From contig NZ_FUWM01000005.1 of NCBI RefSeq assembly GCF_900167185.1, positions 144,595 to 208,594 of the forward strand: DNA of 64,000 bases. Reading direction: 5' to 3'. The translations under genes were made by a program, and so were the position numbers. Below the pieces are notes generated by a model. That model was not told where the DNA came from, did no database searches, and was given only the letters and a program-made list of their open reading frames with translations. The DNA is from Selenihalanaerobacter shriftii (GTDB lineage: Bacteria > Bacillota > Halanaerobiia > Halobacteroidales > Acetohalobiaceae). Below are positions 62,438 through 64,000 of the stretch, piece after piece. Position 1 is the first letter of the stretch. Every line of letters begins with the position of its first letter.

Positions 62438-63709
62438 ATGCATGAAAAAGGTGGGGCCTTTACAAATAGCATTAAAATTAAATTAATTATCATATTTTTA
62501 TTAGTTTCATTAATACCAGTAATTATTTTAGGATATTTAGTTATGGATAAGTTTAAAGAAGAACTAAAAAATAATTTTATTAAAGCTACTAGTAGAGAAA
62601 TTAGACATGTAGATCGAAATATTAGTCTATATTTTAAAGCTGTTAAAGAAGATACTAGAATGTTAGCAACAAACCCTATTGTTAAAGAAGCAGATGAGAG
62701 TCTTACTACTTATATGAACAAGACTAAACCACAAGAGTTGCAGTTGACTCCATTAAAGAAAGGCGGGGTTGAAGCAGATATTTATGAAGTGTTTTCTCAT
62801 TTTGCTAAAAATCATTCTAAAGTTTCAAGTGTGTATTTAGGAACTAAGTCTGGAGGCTATGTACAGTGGCCTGCTATTTCTCTTTCTACCAAGAATTATG
62901 ATCCTAGGAAAAGACCTTTTTATAAGGGAGCAATGAAGGATAAGGATAAAGTAGCAATTACTGATCCATATTATTGGTCTGCTAATGATACGACTAATGT
63001 TAGTGTAGTAACAACTGTAAAAGATAATAATGGAAGAATTATAGGTGTCCAAGGAATTGATATTAGTTTAGATAGTCTAACAAGAATGATAGAGGATATT
63101 AAGATTGGGGAGACTGGATATGTAATTGTGACTAATAATCAAGGGAGTATTTTAGCACATTCTCAGAATGCTGAATTAAATTTCAAGAGTATTAAATCAT
63201 TAGGAGTTAATAAATTAAATAATATAGAAAGTATTAATCAAGCTAGCTTTGAAGCAGTTATGAATGGTAAGAATTATTTTATGAATCTTCGTAATTCATC
63301 TCAAACAAATTTAAAATTTATAGCAGTAATTGAAAAGAAGGAATTAACTGAGCGAGTTGATAATATATACAAAATAATATTTTGGATTATATTTATTTTA
63401 ACTATCATAATAATCGTCATATCTATATTCTTTTCTAATAAATTTACAAAACCATTAATTGCTGCAACTAATTTTGCAAGGGAGATTACTGATGAAAACT
63501 TAAATGTTGAGCCATTAAAAATAGAAAGAAGAGATGAGATTGGAGAATTATCTGGAACGCTTAATGATATGAAGAATAAACTTCATCGTCAGATTCATAA
63601 ATTAAATTTGAAGAATAAGGCCTTAAAATATGAAAAGGAAAAATTACAAAAATATTTGGATATTTCTGATTTAATGAGAATTGCAAGGTTAAATGCACGG
63701 TTTTTCTAA
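62438..63709 (+). CDS. Truncated dCache-HAMP sensor protein
   Basis: This 423-residue paralogue of the preceding receptor keeps the first helix, the dCache domain (GGYVQWPA, YDPRKRPFY), second helix and HAMP (RRDEIGELSGTLNDMKNKL). A coiled coil follows (NLKNKALKYEKEKLQKYLDI), the usual run-up to a PAS domain, but after about ten more residues it ends in an unrelated MRIARLNARFF. No signalling, PAS or GGDEF output domain is present, so it is probably a truncated gene. The start is ATG 62438 behind a GGAAGGA site. Confidence 0.85.
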   Translation: MHEKGGAFTNSIKIKLIIIFLLVSLIPVIILGYLVMDKFKEELKNNFIKATSREIRHVDRNISLYFKAVKEDTRMLATNPIVKEADESLTTYMNKTKPQELQLTPLKKGGVEADIYEVFSHFAKNHSKVSSVYLGTKSGGYVQWPAISLSTKNYDPRKRPFYKGAMKDKDKVAITDPYYWSANDTTNVSVVTTVKDNNGRIIGVQGIDISLDSLTRMIEDIKIGETGYVIVTNNQGSILAHSQNAELNFKSIKSLGVNKLNNIESINQASFEAVMNGKNYFMNLRNSSQTNLKFIAVIEKKELTERVDNIYKIIFWIIFILTIIIIVISIFFSNKFTKPLIAATNFAREITDENLNVEPLKIERRDEIGELSGTLNDMKNKLHRQIHKLNLKNKALKYEKEKLQKYLDISDLMRIARLNARFF

Positions 63710-64000
63710 AAAAATTGTCCTCTGTTTATTTATCCAAAATTTTACATAAAAATAAATGATCTGCTTATCTATAATAATTATATATCAATACTTTAAATAA
63801 TAATTCATTTGTTTTCCCTACAAATACTCAAAATATATTTTTTAAATCTGTCAAGGACGTGCGATAGCACGGGCAAAGCCTTTATCCTTGTACTGATCTA
63901 AAAAATATTTTATAATCTTCAGCTAAGGAAAACAATTAAAATTGTATCTGATTTTACTGTGGTATTTAGAATAAAATTATATTTGTTAAGCAACCGATAT
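63710..64000 (+). other. AT-rich edge with stable cloverleaf-like hairpin
   Basis: No gene is seen. At 63851-63893 an outer stem CAAGGA with TCCTTG encloses two hairpins, GTGC-GATA-GCAC and GGC-AAA-GCC. It is far more GC-rich than its surroundings. It resembles in style the folded ends of IS200/IS605-type elements, but I cannot match it to one. Confidence 0.4.

Overview
The window looks like chromosomal DNA of an anaerobic, low-GC, salt-adapted acetogen of the Halanaerobiales type; Acetohalobium is the best guess, by inference from gene content. The reasons are a complete carbonyl branch of the Wood-Ljungdahl pathway, a second CO dehydrogenase operon, an ablAB pair for the osmolyte N-epsilon-acetyl-beta-lysine, a BCCT-type betaine transporter, a sodium-coupled SNF transporter and spore-type genes. 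Start codons are often TTG or GTG behind strong Shine-Dalgarno (SD) sites. No rRNA, tRNA, CRISPR array, transposase or prophage gene was recognised.

Region by region. 1-2309: the C-terminal part of a GAF-GAF-GGDEF diguanylate cyclase and a membrane-anchored VWA protein. 2648-13992: the acs cluster, cooC-cooS/acsA-acsB-acsC-acsV-acsF-acsD-acsE, which makes acetyl-CoA from CO and a methyl group. 14249-18036: five iron-sulfur/flavin electron-transfer genes related to NuoE, NuoF, CooF/HycB and the N-terminus of NuoG, with no hydrogenase or formate dehydrogenase catalytic subunit. 18213-35181: mixed genes, including UPF0182, a VanW-like protein, three tandem M42 peptidases, an octaheme cytochrome c of the hydroxylamine-oxidoreductase family, an unusual malic-enzyme relative, an SplB-like radical SAM protein, a rubrerythrin and an SNF transporter.

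35262-39793: a cluster of small cysteine-rich paralogues bracketed by two DUF3794 proteins. Promoters matching the mother-cell sigma-K pattern precede the cysteine-rich genes, so I propose an undescribed spore-coat or exosporium gene family. 40022-45473: a sigma-54 activator (V4R-PAS-AAA-Fis), then palindromic upstream sites, a near-perfect -24/-12 promoter and a cooF-cooS-cooC operon. This is a self-contained inducible CO-oxidation unit, separate from the acs cluster.

45577-53661: a radical SAM protein, a DUF77 protein, nifS-thiI for tRNA thiolation, a DUF1540 protein, ablAB and a nitrilase-family amidase. 53919-55994: a secreted protein, a zinc-ribbon protein and hdrBC remnants; the hdrB part has an in-frame UGA at a cluster cysteine and lacks both ends. 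56266-64000: a BCCT transporter, a glutaredoxin, a c-di-GMP-I riboswitch with terminator in front of an HD-GYP phosphodiesterase, a chemoreceptor tail remnant, a full chemoreceptor and a truncated paralogue. A stable hairpin of unknown nature lies near the right edge.
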